Assembly: GCA_965221785.1 (NCBI GenBank)
Contig: CBDCSR010000003.1
Location: 930,001 to 994,000, forward strand
Direction of reading: 5' to 3'
Source of the DNA: BD2-11 sp965221785
GTDB lineage: Bacteria > Gemmatimonadota > Gemmatimonadetes > Longimicrobiales > Gaopeijiaceae
Length of the DNA stretch: 64,000 nt
Position numbers and translations under genes: made by a program. Position 1 is the stretch's first letter; the number at the start of each line of letters is the position of its first letter. Positions 16,018 to 24,772 of this stretch are shown here, piece after piece. The notes beneath the pieces were generated by a model. It was not told where the DNA came from. It worked only from the letters and a program-made list of their open reading frames with translations, and made no database searches.

Positions 16018-16878
16018 TCAGCGAGTACCCTCTCCGACCACACATGCGGGCGTCTCGCCGCGCACCCAGGCGGCCAGCATCTGCCATTCGGGGTCTTCCG
16101 TCGATGCCCACCGGCGGGGACCGCCGTGGAAGTAGTCCCCTCCCGCGGAGGGCGCGAGCGGATGCGTCAGCAGACGGCTCATCATCGGCTCGCCGGGCTC
16201 CACGTAGCGGCGCGCGATCGCGTAGTTGCGCCGCGTCTCCTCCTCGTTCCAGAAGTCGCGGCCCTGGGGGATGGGCGGGGCGAAGCCGCGCACGCCAGAG
16301 GCGTGACAGTGGATGCACTCCACGTCGCCCGGGCGCTTGTCGATGAAGACCCGCTGCACGCAGTCACGGAAAAAGTCGGCGTCCAGACGCGGTCCGAAGG
16401 TGGCTTCGACGGGATCCGCCGCTGCGACCCAGTCGGCCATCGCGCGCCATTCCGGGTCCTCCTTCGACTCGAAGAACTTCCCGCCCACATGGAGCGCCGA
16501 ACCGCCGGCCGACTCCACGAGGGGCTGCCTGAGGAGCCGGCTGCGGTCCGGATCCCCGGGCGTGACGAGGCGCGAAACGACCTCGAAGTTCCTGCGCGAA
16601 TCCTCTTCCGACCAGAAGACCTCTCCCTCGGCGGTCTCGCGCAGCCGCTGCAGGCGCAGGGGCGTGCCCTGCTCGGCGTGGCAGGTGGCGCAGGGAGCGC
16701 GTCCGGGACCCCATCCGCCCCGGTCGGCCAGGAAGATGGGCTCGACCGTTTCGCGGTAGGCCTCGAAGCTCAGCGGCGTCTGGCCCGCAACCTCGCCGGT
16801 ACCGGCAAGCGACGCGATCAGCGCGACGGCGAGCGCCAGGCCGGACCGCGCCGGTGCGAACCGCTCGACGCGGCTCAC
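16018..16878 (-). CDS. Secreted di-haem c-type cytochrome
   Basis: A 286-residue exported protein. The start GTG 16878 overlaps the stop of the upstream YVTN gene by four bases (GTGA). A signal peptide (LALAVALIASLAGTGEVAGQ) precedes the mature domain. Two haem-attachment motifs are present: CATCH in the first half and CIHCH in the second, each within similar surroundings (SFEAY..TVEPIFL; EDPEWRAMADWVAA and EDPEWQMLAAWVRG), suggesting an internal duplication. The distal Met or His ligands cannot be assigned by eye. Coupling with the propeller gene suggests that the two act together in the periplasm, perhaps in electron transfer to an unknown oxidase. Confidence 0.85.
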   Translation of the reverse strand: MSRVERFAPARSGLALAVALIASLAGTGEVAGQTPLSFEAYRETVEPIFLADRGGWGPGRAPCATCHAEQGTPLRLQRLRETAEGEVFWSEEDSRRNFEVVSRLVTPGDPDRSRLLRQPLVESAGGSALHVGGKFFESKEDPEWRAMADWVAAADPVEATFGPRLDADFFRDCVQRVFIDKRPGDVECIHCHASGVRGFAPPIPQGRDFWNEEETRRNYAIARRYVEPGEPMMSRLLTHPLAPSAGGDYFHGGPRRWASTEDPEWQMLAAWVRGETPACVVGEGTR

Positions 16879-17966
16879 GGGAACACCACCGTCTTGTTGC
16901 GCTTCGGCACCTGGCCCACCGGAATGCGCGCGATCTCCTTCATCTCCTGCGTATCGACGACCGACACGTCGTTCGATCCGGCGTTGGCCACGTACAGGTA
17001 GCGGCTGTCCGGCGTCATCGTCAGCCAGTCCGGGATGTGGCCGACCTCGACGCCTCCAAGGTATTCGAGATCCGGAAGAGACCACGCGTAGACGTATCCG
17101 TTGGGCTTGCTCGTCGACCACAGTTGGCGCCCGTCCGGCGAGACCGCGAGCCCGTGGCCCGGCGATCCCTGCAGCGCGTCGTTCGTCACGCGGGAGATCG
17201 GGAGGCTCGGCATGTCCAGTTTCTGCACGACCTTCCGCTGCGCGAAGTCCACCACGTAGACGCCGTGATAGTTGGAGATCTGGATGAACAGGCGTTTGGT
17301 CGAGCCGTCCGGATGGGTCTCGAACGCCATGGGCCGCACGCCCCCGTCCGCGTAGCCGCCCGTGGTGCGCCCGCTGAAGTGGAGCGACCAGATCGCCTCG
17401 TCGATCGAGGTATCGATGATGGTCAGGGTGCGCGCGCCGATCATCCCCGCGGCGACGTGGCGCCCGTCGGGCGACATGAACACGTTGTGCACCGTCCCCA
17501 GCGTCGCGATCGACTTGACCACCTCGCCCTGCTCGAGGTCCACCACATCCACGCAACTGCAGTCCTGGATGATCGCGACGTACACCTTCCGACCATCGTT
17601 GCTGATCGCGACGTTGTGCGGCCGTCCGGAGAGCGGGATTCTCTCGGTGACCTTCATGACGTCCGTCGGAACGATCTCCAGCGTGCGATGGACCTCGTTG
17701 CTGAAGTAGAGGACGCTCCCGTCCGGCTGCGCCGCGACGCCGTGTGCCTTCGGGATCCCCTCGATGATCTGAACGACCTCGTTCGTGACCGGGTCGATGA
17801 TGTGCACGTTGTCGCCGGCCGAATTCGTCTGGACGATGCGCACTTCGCCGGACTGAGCCGCTGCGGGGGAGACTGTCACCAACTGTAGTGACAGAGCCAG
17901 AGCGAGCAGGCCGGGGCCGACCAGCCTGCGAGCGGGATGAACATGGGGCGGGAAAAGGTGTTTCAT
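16875..17966 (-). CDS. Periplasmic YVTN beta-propeller protein
   Basis: A 363-residue exported protein with a signal peptide (RLVGPGLLALALSLQLV, cleavage near SPAAAQ). The mature part is a YncE/YVTN-type seven-bladed propeller: repeated blade motifs such as HNVAISNDGRKVYVA, HNVFMSPDGRHVAAG, HGLAVSPDGRQLW and YLYVANAGSNDVSVVD. Such propellers serve as interaction or binding platforms and sometimes accompany cytochrome-dependent dehydrogenases. I placed the start at ATG 17966, directly before the signal peptide, since the 18 residues before it read as leader DNA. It is translationally coupled to the cytochrome gene that follows. Confidence 0.85.
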   Translation of the reverse strand: MKHLFPPHVHPARRLVGPGLLALALSLQLVTVSPAAAQSGEVRIVQTNSAGDNVHIIDPVTNEVVQIIEGIPKAHGVAAQPDGSVLYFSNEVHRTLEIVPTDVMKVTERIPLSGRPHNVAISNDGRKVYVAIIQDCSCVDVVDLEQGEVVKSIATLGTVHNVFMSPDGRHVAAGMIGARTLTIIDTSIDEAIWSLHFSGRTTGGYADGGVRPMAFETHPDGSTKRLFIQISNYHGVYVVDFAQRKVVQKLDMPSLPISRVTNDALQGSPGHGLAVSPDGRQLWSTSKPNGYVYAWSLPDLEYLGGVEVGHIPDWLTMTPDSRYLYVANAGSNDVSVVDTQEMKEIARIPVGQVPKRNKTVVFP

Positions 17967-18078
17967 CGCAACCTCCGGGGTTCGCGCCAATCCGGGTTCA
18001 AGGTACGGCGTGGTGCCCACGGTGGGCCATACTCAGCGGCGAAGAAGCGCCGGAACGGGCGACAGGTGGGTACGCGGG

Positions 18079-19857
18079 ATGACCTTCGACATCGCATTCG
18101 TGCTCGGTCTGACCGTCGCGGCGCTCGTTCTGTTCGCCCTCGACCGGATCCGGGTGGACCAGGTTGCCATCGCGGTCCCGGTCGTTCTCCTCCTGAGCGG
18201 CATCGTCACGCCGGCCGAAGCGGTGTCGGGCCTGTCGAGCCGTGCGACCGTGACGGTCGGCTCGATGCTCGTGCTGGGCCTGGGGCTCCGCAAGACCGGC
18301 CTCGTGTCGGCCATCGGGGCCTGGGCGCGCACCGCTCCTCTCGGCGGCAAATACGCGCGCATGCTCGTCCTCTGCCTCATCTGCGCGTTCCTCTCCCCCT
18401 TTCTCATGACCACCGCCGTGGTGCTGGTTTTCATGCCCGTGTTCCTCGCGCTCGCCGAGCAGGCCGAGGAGCCGGCTTCGAGATATCTGATGCCGCTCTC
18501 CTTCGTCTCGATTCTCGGGGGGACGGTCACCCTGATGGGGACCACCACCAACCTGGTCGTGCACGGCGAAGCGATGAGGCGCGGGTACGACGCACTCGGC
18601 ATGTTTTCGATCACCCCGCTGGGGCTGATCAGTCTGGCCGTGGGTCTGCTGTATCTGTTCACCGCGGGCCGGGTGCTGCTGCCGCGGCGCTTCCGGCCGC
18701 CGGACCTGTCCGCCAAGTACGACGTCCGCCGCTTCGTCACGGAACTGCACGTCCCGGAGGATTCGCCCGCGAACGGCCGCTCGCTGGCCCAGCTGAGGTG
18801 GGGCGAACGCTATGGCGTCACGGTGCTGGATATCGAACGGGGCCACCAGGAGATCACCGCGCCGCACGGAGACCGCCACGTACGGCCAGGCGACATCCTG
18901 TACGTGCAGGGGCCCGCCGAGCGCCTCCTCGATCTCGCGCGCCGGCAGCGGCTCGATACCCCGAGGGAACGGAAGGAGCATGAACTCGACCAAGAGGGCG
19001 GGCGCGGCCGCCTGGTCGAGATCCTCGTGGCGCCCGGATCGAGTCTCGTGGGCCGCACCCTCCGCGATCTGAACTTCGCCCAGCGCTTCGATGCGGCGGT
19101 GGTCGCCATCCAGCAGCACGGTGTCACCGTCCAGGAAAGGCTGGCGGGGATATCGTTCCGCGTCGGCGATCTGCTCCTCGTGCGCGGAACCGCGACCGCG
19201 CTCCAGCGCCTCGCCGACGATCCCGGCTTCGTGCCGCTGGCGGAAGTGAAGGCGGAGGCGGGGAACAGGCCGCGGGCCGGCGTGGCCGCAGCGATCATGG
19301 CCGGCGTGGTGCTGAGCGCCAGCTTCGGCGTGCTCGACATCATGACGGCCGCGCTCACCGGCGTGGTCCTGATGGTGTTCACGCGCTGCGTGCACATCGA
19401 GGAGATCTACGGGGAGGTGGAATGGCTGGTCATCTTCGTGCTGGCGGGCCTGATTCCGCTCGGCGTGGCGCTCGAGACCACCGGGGCGGCGGAGCTGCTC
19501 GCGGGCTGGGTGGTGACCCTCTCGTCGCCGCTGGGAGAGATCGGGCTGATCGCGGCCTTCTATCTGCTGACCGCCGTGATGACCGCCGTGGTGTCCAACG
19601 CGGCGACGGCCGTGATGCTCACCCCGGTCGCGATCTTCGCGGCCACGCAGGGCGGCGTGAATCCCTACGCGCTGCTCATCGCCGTCATGTTCGGGGCGTC
19701 GGCCTCCTTCGTCACGCCCTTCGGTTACCAGACCAACGTCATGATCTACGGGCCGGGCGGATACCGCTTCATGGACTTCGTGAAGGTGGGCGGCCTGCTC
19801 AACCTCATCCTGCTGGTCACGGCCACGCTCTTCATTCCGCTCTTCTGGCCCAGTTAG
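18079..19857 (+). CDS. SLC13-family (DASS) permease with two TrkA-C domains
   Basis: A 592-residue integral membrane transporter. The N-terminal half of the transport domain (FDIAFVLGLTVAALVLFAL to LLYLFTAGRVLLP) and the C-terminal half (AGVAAAIMAGVVLS to LFIPLFWPS) flank two cytosolic TrkA-C/RCK-C domains (about residues 205-290 and 305-390). The family motifs MGTTTNLVVHG and SASFVTPFGYQTNVM mark the two sodium/substrate-binding hairpins. Substrates in this family are sulfate, dicarboxylates or other anions; which one applies here is unknown. The start is ATG 18079, before the first membrane helix. A related, larger transporter lies two genes away. Confidence 0.88.
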   Translation: MTFDIAFVLGLTVAALVLFALDRIRVDQVAIAVPVVLLLSGIVTPAEAVSGLSSRATVTVGSMLVLGLGLRKTGLVSAIGAWARTAPLGGKYARMLVLCLICAFLSPFLMTTAVVLVFMPVFLALAEQAEEPASRYLMPLSFVSILGGTVTLMGTTTNLVVHGEAMRRGYDALGMFSITPLGLISLAVGLLYLFTAGRVLLPRRFRPPDLSAKYDVRRFVTELHVPEDSPANGRSLAQLRWGERYGVTVLDIERGHQEITAPHGDRHVRPGDILYVQGPAERLLDLARRQRLDTPRERKEHELDQEGGRGRLVEILVAPGSSLVGRTLRDLNFAQRFDAAVVAIQQHGVTVQERLAGISFRVGDLLLVRGTATALQRLADDPGFVPLAEVKAEAGNRPRAGVAAAIMAGVVLSASFGVLDIMTAALTGVVLMVFTRCVHIEEIYGEVEWLVIFVLAGLIPLGVALETTGAAELLAGWVVTLSSPLGEIGLIAAFYLLTAVMTAVVSNAATAVMLTPVAIFAATQGGVNPYALLIAVMFGASASFVTPFGYQTNVMIYGPGGYRFMDFVKVGGLLNLILLVTATLFIPLFWPS

Positions 19858-19869
19858 GATCCCCGGCGC

Positions 19870-21240
19870 TCAGAATGACAGCGTGGTTTGCGCGAAGGTG
19901 TAGGTCGCGTCCCCCTTGCCCGCTTTCTTCATCAGCCTGCCCGCGGTGAGTCGCACCAGGCCTGCTTCCACGCGGACGCCGGTCGCACCCGGCTCCCACG
20001 CGCCGATGAACTCCCACTGGGTGCCGACGTACCGCGCGGATCGGCCATCGGTGTTGGCAATGCCCGCGGTGGTCCACTCGTCCGCGGCGGACGCCAGCCA
20101 GTAGCCGCGCGCGGAGCCCAGCAGGTTCACGCCCGGCCGAGGTGCCAGCGTCAGGCGCACGCCAGGGGTTGTCACGTTGGCGCGGGCGAAGGCGCCGTGA
20201 ATGCCGCTGGGCCCGTGTTCGAACGAGCGCGACCCGTACAGGCTGCTAAACCGGTTGTTGCGGCCGTCCGCCGGATCACGGTCACCGCTGGCATGGTCGA
20301 ATTGAAGCTGCAACCGGGGCGTGCCGGGGGCTGCGAACGTATATCCTGCGCCGACGTGCTGAAGATGGGCGACGTGAGTCAGATCCGCGGCCGCGGCGCT
20401 CGAGGCACGGGATCGGCCGAACTGTAACGCGGACTCGATCTCGTAGTCGAAGCCGGCGATGGTCGCGGGACGATGGAAACGGATCCCGATGGTGTGAAGA
20501 TGTCGGTCGGCGGTGGCCAGTCCGGGAGCATCCGCCTCGTCCAGGCCATAGTAGTAGACCTCGCCCCGTCCGCCCCGTCGCGGATCCGGGCGCGAGAAAT
20601 GAACGCCCCAGAAGCGTACGCTGCTCCATTCCTTGTCGAAGCGCGGACTGTTGTCGAGGATGTTTCCGGAGACACGCCGCTCGACCGGCAGTGTGTAGAA
20701 CGCGCGCAAGCGACTGTCGTCCGCACCCGTCCATCGCCACTCGACTCCGGTGAAGCCGTCGGACGTATTGCGGAATCGATTGCGCGAGACCAGGCGCCGG
20801 CTGCCGATGTCCATTGTCAGGCGGCCCGCGCGCAGGACGCTGCGGCTCCCCGGCCCGGGAAGGTCGGCGAGCAGGATCTCGACATGGGCCTGCAGCAGCT
20901 CCAGCGGGTTCACCATGCTCGTCGTCAGGGCCGTGACGGAATCCGCCCGGTGGGCGCGCGAGTCCTGCAGTTCGGCCCGTAGCCTGAAGTGTCCCGTACC
21001 CACCTCTGCCGAGACGCGGGTGCGGAGCATCAGCGCGCGGGCGACGCCATCGAGACCGGCGCGGAACTGGTTGCTCAGCCGCTCGTGTCGAGTGCGGTGG
21101 TCTCCGGACAGCGAGAACACCGGAGGCCCGCTCGCCGGAGCCTCTTGCGGAGAGGGCGCGCCTGCCGACATCGTCCCGCCGCCACCAAAGGCGGCGACCA
21201 GTATGGGAACTGTTTGCAACAGCGGCGCCATGGTTGTCAT
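19870..21240 (-). CDS. Outer-membrane beta-barrel, alginate-export-like
   Basis: A 456-residue protein with an N-terminal export signal (LLQTVPILVAAFGGGGTM) and many alternating amphipathic strands typical of an outer-membrane barrel (SNQFRAGLDGVARALMLRTR; VGAGYTFAAPGTPRLQLQFD), ending in a terminal Phe (TFAQTTLSF), the usual signal for barrel assembly. The region near RAGRLTMDIGSRRLVSRNRFRNTSDGF matches the alginate-export family (PF13372), in which homologues form channels for anionic solutes. It sits convergent to one SLC13 gene and divergent from another, so it may supply the outer-membrane pore for the anion they import. Confidence 0.78.
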   Translation of the reverse strand: MTTMAPLLQTVPILVAAFGGGGTMSAGAPSPQEAPASGPPVFSLSGDHRTRHERLSNQFRAGLDGVARALMLRTRVSAEVGTGHFRLRAELQDSRAHRADSVTALTTSMVNPLELLQAHVEILLADLPGPGSRSVLRAGRLTMDIGSRRLVSRNRFRNTSDGFTGVEWRWTGADDSRLRAFYTLPVERRVSGNILDNSPRFDKEWSSVRFWGVHFSRPDPRRGGRGEVYYYGLDEADAPGLATADRHLHTIGIRFHRPATIAGFDYEIESALQFGRSRASSAAAADLTHVAHLQHVGAGYTFAAPGTPRLQLQFDHASGDRDPADGRNNRFSSLYGSRSFEHGPSGIHGAFARANVTTPGVRLTLAPRPGVNLLGSARGYWLASAADEWTTAGIANTDGRSARYVGTQWEFIGAWEPGATGVRVEAGLVRLTAGRLMKKAGKGDATYTFAQTTLSF

Positions 21241-21359
21241 CCTGTGGAAACGGTACCGTCTACACGACCGCCATCGACATCGGTCCGGAACGAAGGAATG
21301 CCGATCACGACTTTACGGTTCCGCTTGAGTCTGGATTCGCCGTCCGGGAGGGCCGGTTG

Positions 21360-23705
21360 ATGACGTTGGAGCTCGTTCTCGTCCTGGCGGTTCTGGTCGT
21401 GGATGTCGTCCTCTTCGTGCACGGGCGGCTCCGAATGGATCTGGTCGCGCTCCTCACGCTCGTGTTCCTTGCCGTGACCGGGCTCATCGAACCGGCCGAG
21501 GCCCTCGCCGGCTTCTCCAATCCGGCCGTCGTGACCGTCTGGGCCGTTTTCGTGCTGAGCGGGGGACTCGCGCACACCGGCATTGCCAACCTGGTCGGGC
21601 GACAGGTCATACGCTTTGCGGGCGGAAGCGAGGCCCGCATCATCCTGGTCATCATGGTGACCGCCGGCGTGGCGTCCGCCTTCATGAACAACGTGGGCGT
21701 GGCAGCGATTCTCCTGCCCGTCATCATGGATCTCTCGAAAGAGACCCGCATCCCGCCTTCGAGGCTTCTTCTGCCTCTCGCGTACGCGTGCCTTCTGGGT
21801 GGCTTGACCACCCTCATCGGCACCCCACCCAACATTCTGGTGGCAGAGGCACTCCGAAACGACGGTCTCGAACCGTTCGGCCTCTTCGACTATTCGCCGG
21901 TGGGACTGCTCGTGATGGCGGCAGGCTTCGTCTTCATCCTCGTGGCCGTGCCCAGGCTGCTGCCGAAGCGCCGCATCCGGATCGACGGTCCCGGAGGAGA
22001 CGATGAACGGGTGCTGCCGGACATCTACGGGCTGAATGAGCGGTTCATCGTCCTGAGACTGCCTGAGGCTTCGCCCCTTGCGGGAAAGAGCCTCGGTGAA
22101 ATCCGGCTCGGGTCCGTAGCCGGACTTCAGGCCGTCACCGTCATCCGTGACGGACGCCCCCGACCCTCGCCCGGTCCGGGCTTCCGCCTCCGGGCCGGAG
22201 ACCGCATCGTCGCTCAGGGACCGGTGGACCGGCTGGACCAGCTGCGCGAGAACTCCACGCTCGATATCGAGGAGGAGGGGCTGGGCGTAAGGGTGCTGGA
22301 CTCTCCCGAGTTCGAAATCGCGGAGATCGGAATACCCCGCGGCTCCGAATTGACGGGACGCACGCTCGGCGACGTGGACTTCTCCGTCCGCTACGGGGTT
22401 CGCGTCATGGCGATCCGGCGGGACGGGGTGCCCATGCCGCCTCCCTTGCAGGATCGGCCCCTTCAGCCCGCTGACACGCTGCTGGTCCAGGGCCCGCCGG
22501 ACAGAGTCGAGGAGCTGGGGGCATATGAGGAGCTGACCGTCGCTCCCGCCGATCACATCGACCTCTACAGCCTCCAGGACGAACTGTTTGCGGTTCGGGT
22601 TCCCCGCGGCTCCTTCCTGGTGGGCCAGACGCTGAAGGAGAGCGGATTGGGCGCCGCCCTGGGGCTGTGGGTGGTCAGCATCCTTCGCGAGGGCCGGATG
22701 ATCGACAGGCCCGAGCCCGGCGAGCATCTGCAGGCGGGGGATCTGCTGGTCGTCAGGGGCCGGCCCGAAGGGTTGGCGGCACTGAAGGGGATTCGGGAGC
22801 TCGAGGTCGAGGGCAGGGGGACGGAAGAGAGCCCCACTCTGGAGACCGAGGATATAGGGATCGCCGAGGTCGTGCTCTCACCCCATACGAGACTCGTGGG
22901 GCAAACCCTCCGCCAGCTCAGCTTCCGCAGGAAGTACGGCCTGATGGTGCTCGCGATCTGGCGCGAGGGACGGCCCCATCGAACCGGACTCCGCGATCTG
23001 CCATTGCGCTCCGGTGATGCGCTGCTCGTTCACGGGCCTCGCGAGAACCTCCGTGTCCTCGCCTCGGATCCGAACTTCCTCGTGCTGACCGAGGGCGTGC
23101 AGACGCCGCCCCGGCGTCGCAAGGCGCCGGTCGCGGCCCTGATCCTGGGCGTCACGCTGGGGCCCGTCCTGCTGGGGTGGCTGCCGATCTCCATCGCAGC
23201 GGTGGGAGGCGCGGCCCTCATGGTCCTCTTCGGGTGTCTGACCATGGAGGAGGCCTATCGGTCCATCGAGTGGCAGGCCGTCTTCCTGATCGCCGGGATG
23301 CTTCCCCTGGGGGTCGCGCTGCAGGAGGCGGGCGCTTCGGCGCTCCTTGCGGAAGCGGTTGTGCGAACGGTCGGGGACTTCGGGCCCCTCGCCGCCATGG
23401 GCGCCTTGTTCCTCGTTACCTCCCTGGCGACCCAGGTCATCCCGACCGCGGCCCTCGTGGTCCTCATGTCCCCCATCGTGCTGGGCACGGCGGAGAGTCT
23501 GGGCATCTCCCCCTACCCCCTGATGATGGCTACGGCGATGGCCGCATCGGCCAGCTTCGCCAGCCCGGTCTCCCATCCGGCGAACGTGCTCGTCATGGGA
23601 CCCGGCGGCTACCGGTTCACCGACTTCCTGCGCGTGGGACTGCCCCTGACCGCTGTGGTGTTCGCGGTGGTCATGCTCGTGATCCCGGTTTTCTGGCCCT
23701 TCTGA
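21360..23705 (+). CDS. SLC13-family permease with four TrkA-C domains
   Basis: A 781-residue transporter. The start ATG 21360 (GGAGGG about eight bases upstream) stands before the first helix (LELVLVLAVLVVDVVLFV). The transport domain halves enclose four consecutive RCK-C/TrkA-C modules, each marked by a repeat of the type GxxLGExxxxxxxGxxVxxIxRxG (for example LAGKSLGEIRLGS, LTGRTLGDVDFSV, LVGQTLKESGLGA, LVGQTLRQLSFRR). Signature hairpins are GTPPNILVAEA and SASFASPVSHPANVLV. Two RCK-C modules are usual, so this protein has about twice the normal cytosolic regulatory region. The substrate is unknown. Confidence 0.87.
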   Translation: MTLELVLVLAVLVVDVVLFVHGRLRMDLVALLTLVFLAVTGLIEPAEALAGFSNPAVVTVWAVFVLSGGLAHTGIANLVGRQVIRFAGGSEARIILVIMVTAGVASAFMNNVGVAAILLPVIMDLSKETRIPPSRLLLPLAYACLLGGLTTLIGTPPNILVAEALRNDGLEPFGLFDYSPVGLLVMAAGFVFILVAVPRLLPKRRIRIDGPGGDDERVLPDIYGLNERFIVLRLPEASPLAGKSLGEIRLGSVAGLQAVTVIRDGRPRPSPGPGFRLRAGDRIVAQGPVDRLDQLRENSTLDIEEEGLGVRVLDSPEFEIAEIGIPRGSELTGRTLGDVDFSVRYGVRVMAIRRDGVPMPPPLQDRPLQPADTLLVQGPPDRVEELGAYEELTVAPADHIDLYSLQDELFAVRVPRGSFLVGQTLKESGLGAALGLWVVSILREGRMIDRPEPGEHLQAGDLLVVRGRPEGLAALKGIRELEVEGRGTEESPTLETEDIGIAEVVLSPHTRLVGQTLRQLSFRRKYGLMVLAIWREGRPHRTGLRDLPLRSGDALLVHGPRENLRVLASDPNFLVLTEGVQTPPRRRKAPVAALILGVTLGPVLLGWLPISIAAVGGAALMVLFGCLTMEEAYRSIEWQAVFLIAGMLPLGVALQEAGASALLAEAVVRTVGDFGPLAAMGALFLVTSLATQVIPTAALVVLMSPIVLGTAESLGISPYPLMMATAMAASASFASPVSHPANVLVMGPGGYRFTDFLRVGLPLTAVVFAVVMLVIPVFWPF

Positions 23706-23716
23706 AGCATCGCGAA

Positions 23717-24772
23717 TCAATCCCGCATATGGACCGTGCGGATCGGGAAGGGAATTTCGATCCCTTCGGCCCCGTAGCGCTCGTGGATCCGCTTGACCAG
23801 TTCGTGTCGAACCAGGAATTGATCCGTAAACTGACGGACCGGAACACGCAGCAGGAAGTTGATGCTGAAATCCGAGAACTCCTCGAAACGCACGAAAGGC
23901 TCTTCGTCCGTCAACCCGCCCTCGACCTCACTCAAGACCTTCCGGGCCACGTCGACGGTGACGGCTTCCACCTTTGCCAGATCCGAATCGTAGGCGACAC
24001 CGATCGGCAGGGTGATGAAGAGGCGCCTGTGTGGCAGGCTGTAGTTGGTGACTACGGTGGACGCCAGGATGGAGTTGGGCACCAGCACGCGGTTTCGCTC
24101 CGGGAACGTCCTGATCGTCGTATTCCGCGCCTGGATGTCGGTGACCGCACCTTCCTCCCCAGTGGCCAGGGCGACGTAGTCGCCGGGCCTTATCTGCCGG
24201 GACATGATGATCTGCATGCCTGCGAACAGGTTGCCCAGCGTATCCTGTAGCGCCAGCGCCACAGCGAGCCCCGAGATCCCGAGCGCGGTTACCAGGGTCG
24301 TGATGTTGATCCCCAGATTCTGCAGGATCAGGGCGGTCCCCAGGATCAGCAGCAGAAGCCGGACGACGTTCTGCACCAGCGTGGTGGATGTCTCCATGCC
24401 GGTGGACCGCCTGGCGAACCCCGTGATGCCGGCGGTGGCCAGGCGCATCGCCACGATTACGAATGTGACGATCACGATCACGCTGACCGCACTGCCGACG
24501 AGACCCCGCAACGGCTCGCCGTATTCCGCGATGCTCACGCCGAGATACAGGGCGGCGGCCGCGAACCAGATCATCGGCAGCCGGTGGACCGAACCCGGGA
24601 GTACATCGCCCCACGCGGAAACGGTTCGTCGCCTCGCCCAGTGAGCCCAACGGGCAAGGAGGCGTTCGCACAGCCATCCGACGACGATACCGGCTGCCGT
24701 CAGAGCCACCAACAGCGCCCAGCCGGGCAGGTCGGCCAGGAAACTCAAGGTACGCATCGCGATGTCAGTCAA
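23717..24772 (-). CDS. Small mechanosensitive channel (MscS family)
   Basis: A 351-residue MscS-like channel with three to four N-terminal membrane helices, the pore-lining helix (LVTALGISGLAVALALQDTLGNLFAG, residues about 160-185), the beta domain (IRPGDYVALATGEEGAVTDIQARNTTIRTF) and the alpha/beta vestibule. It opens under membrane tension to release solutes in hypo-osmotic shock. TTG 24772 has the best ribosome-binding site (GGAAGAG seven bases upstream) and overlaps the end of the SLC12-like gene; ATG 24757 is the alternative. The overlap makes the two genes one operon, a sensible pairing of ion uptake and emergency release. Confidence 0.9.
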   Translation of the reverse strand: MTDIAMRTLSFLADLPGWALLVALTAAGIVVGWLCERLLARWAHWARRRTVSAWGDVLPGSVHRLPMIWFAAAALYLGVSIAEYGEPLRGLVGSAVSVIVIVTFVIVAMRLATAGITGFARRSTGMETSTTLVQNVVRLLLLILGTALILQNLGINITTLVTALGISGLAVALALQDTLGNLFAGMQIIMSRQIRPGDYVALATGEEGAVTDIQARNTTIRTFPERNRVLVPNSILASTVVTNYSLPHRRLFITLPIGVAYDSDLAKVEAVTVDVARKVLSEVEGGLTDEEPFVRFEEFSDFSINFLLRVPVRQFTDQFLVRHELVKRIHERYGAEGIEIPFPIRTVHMRD

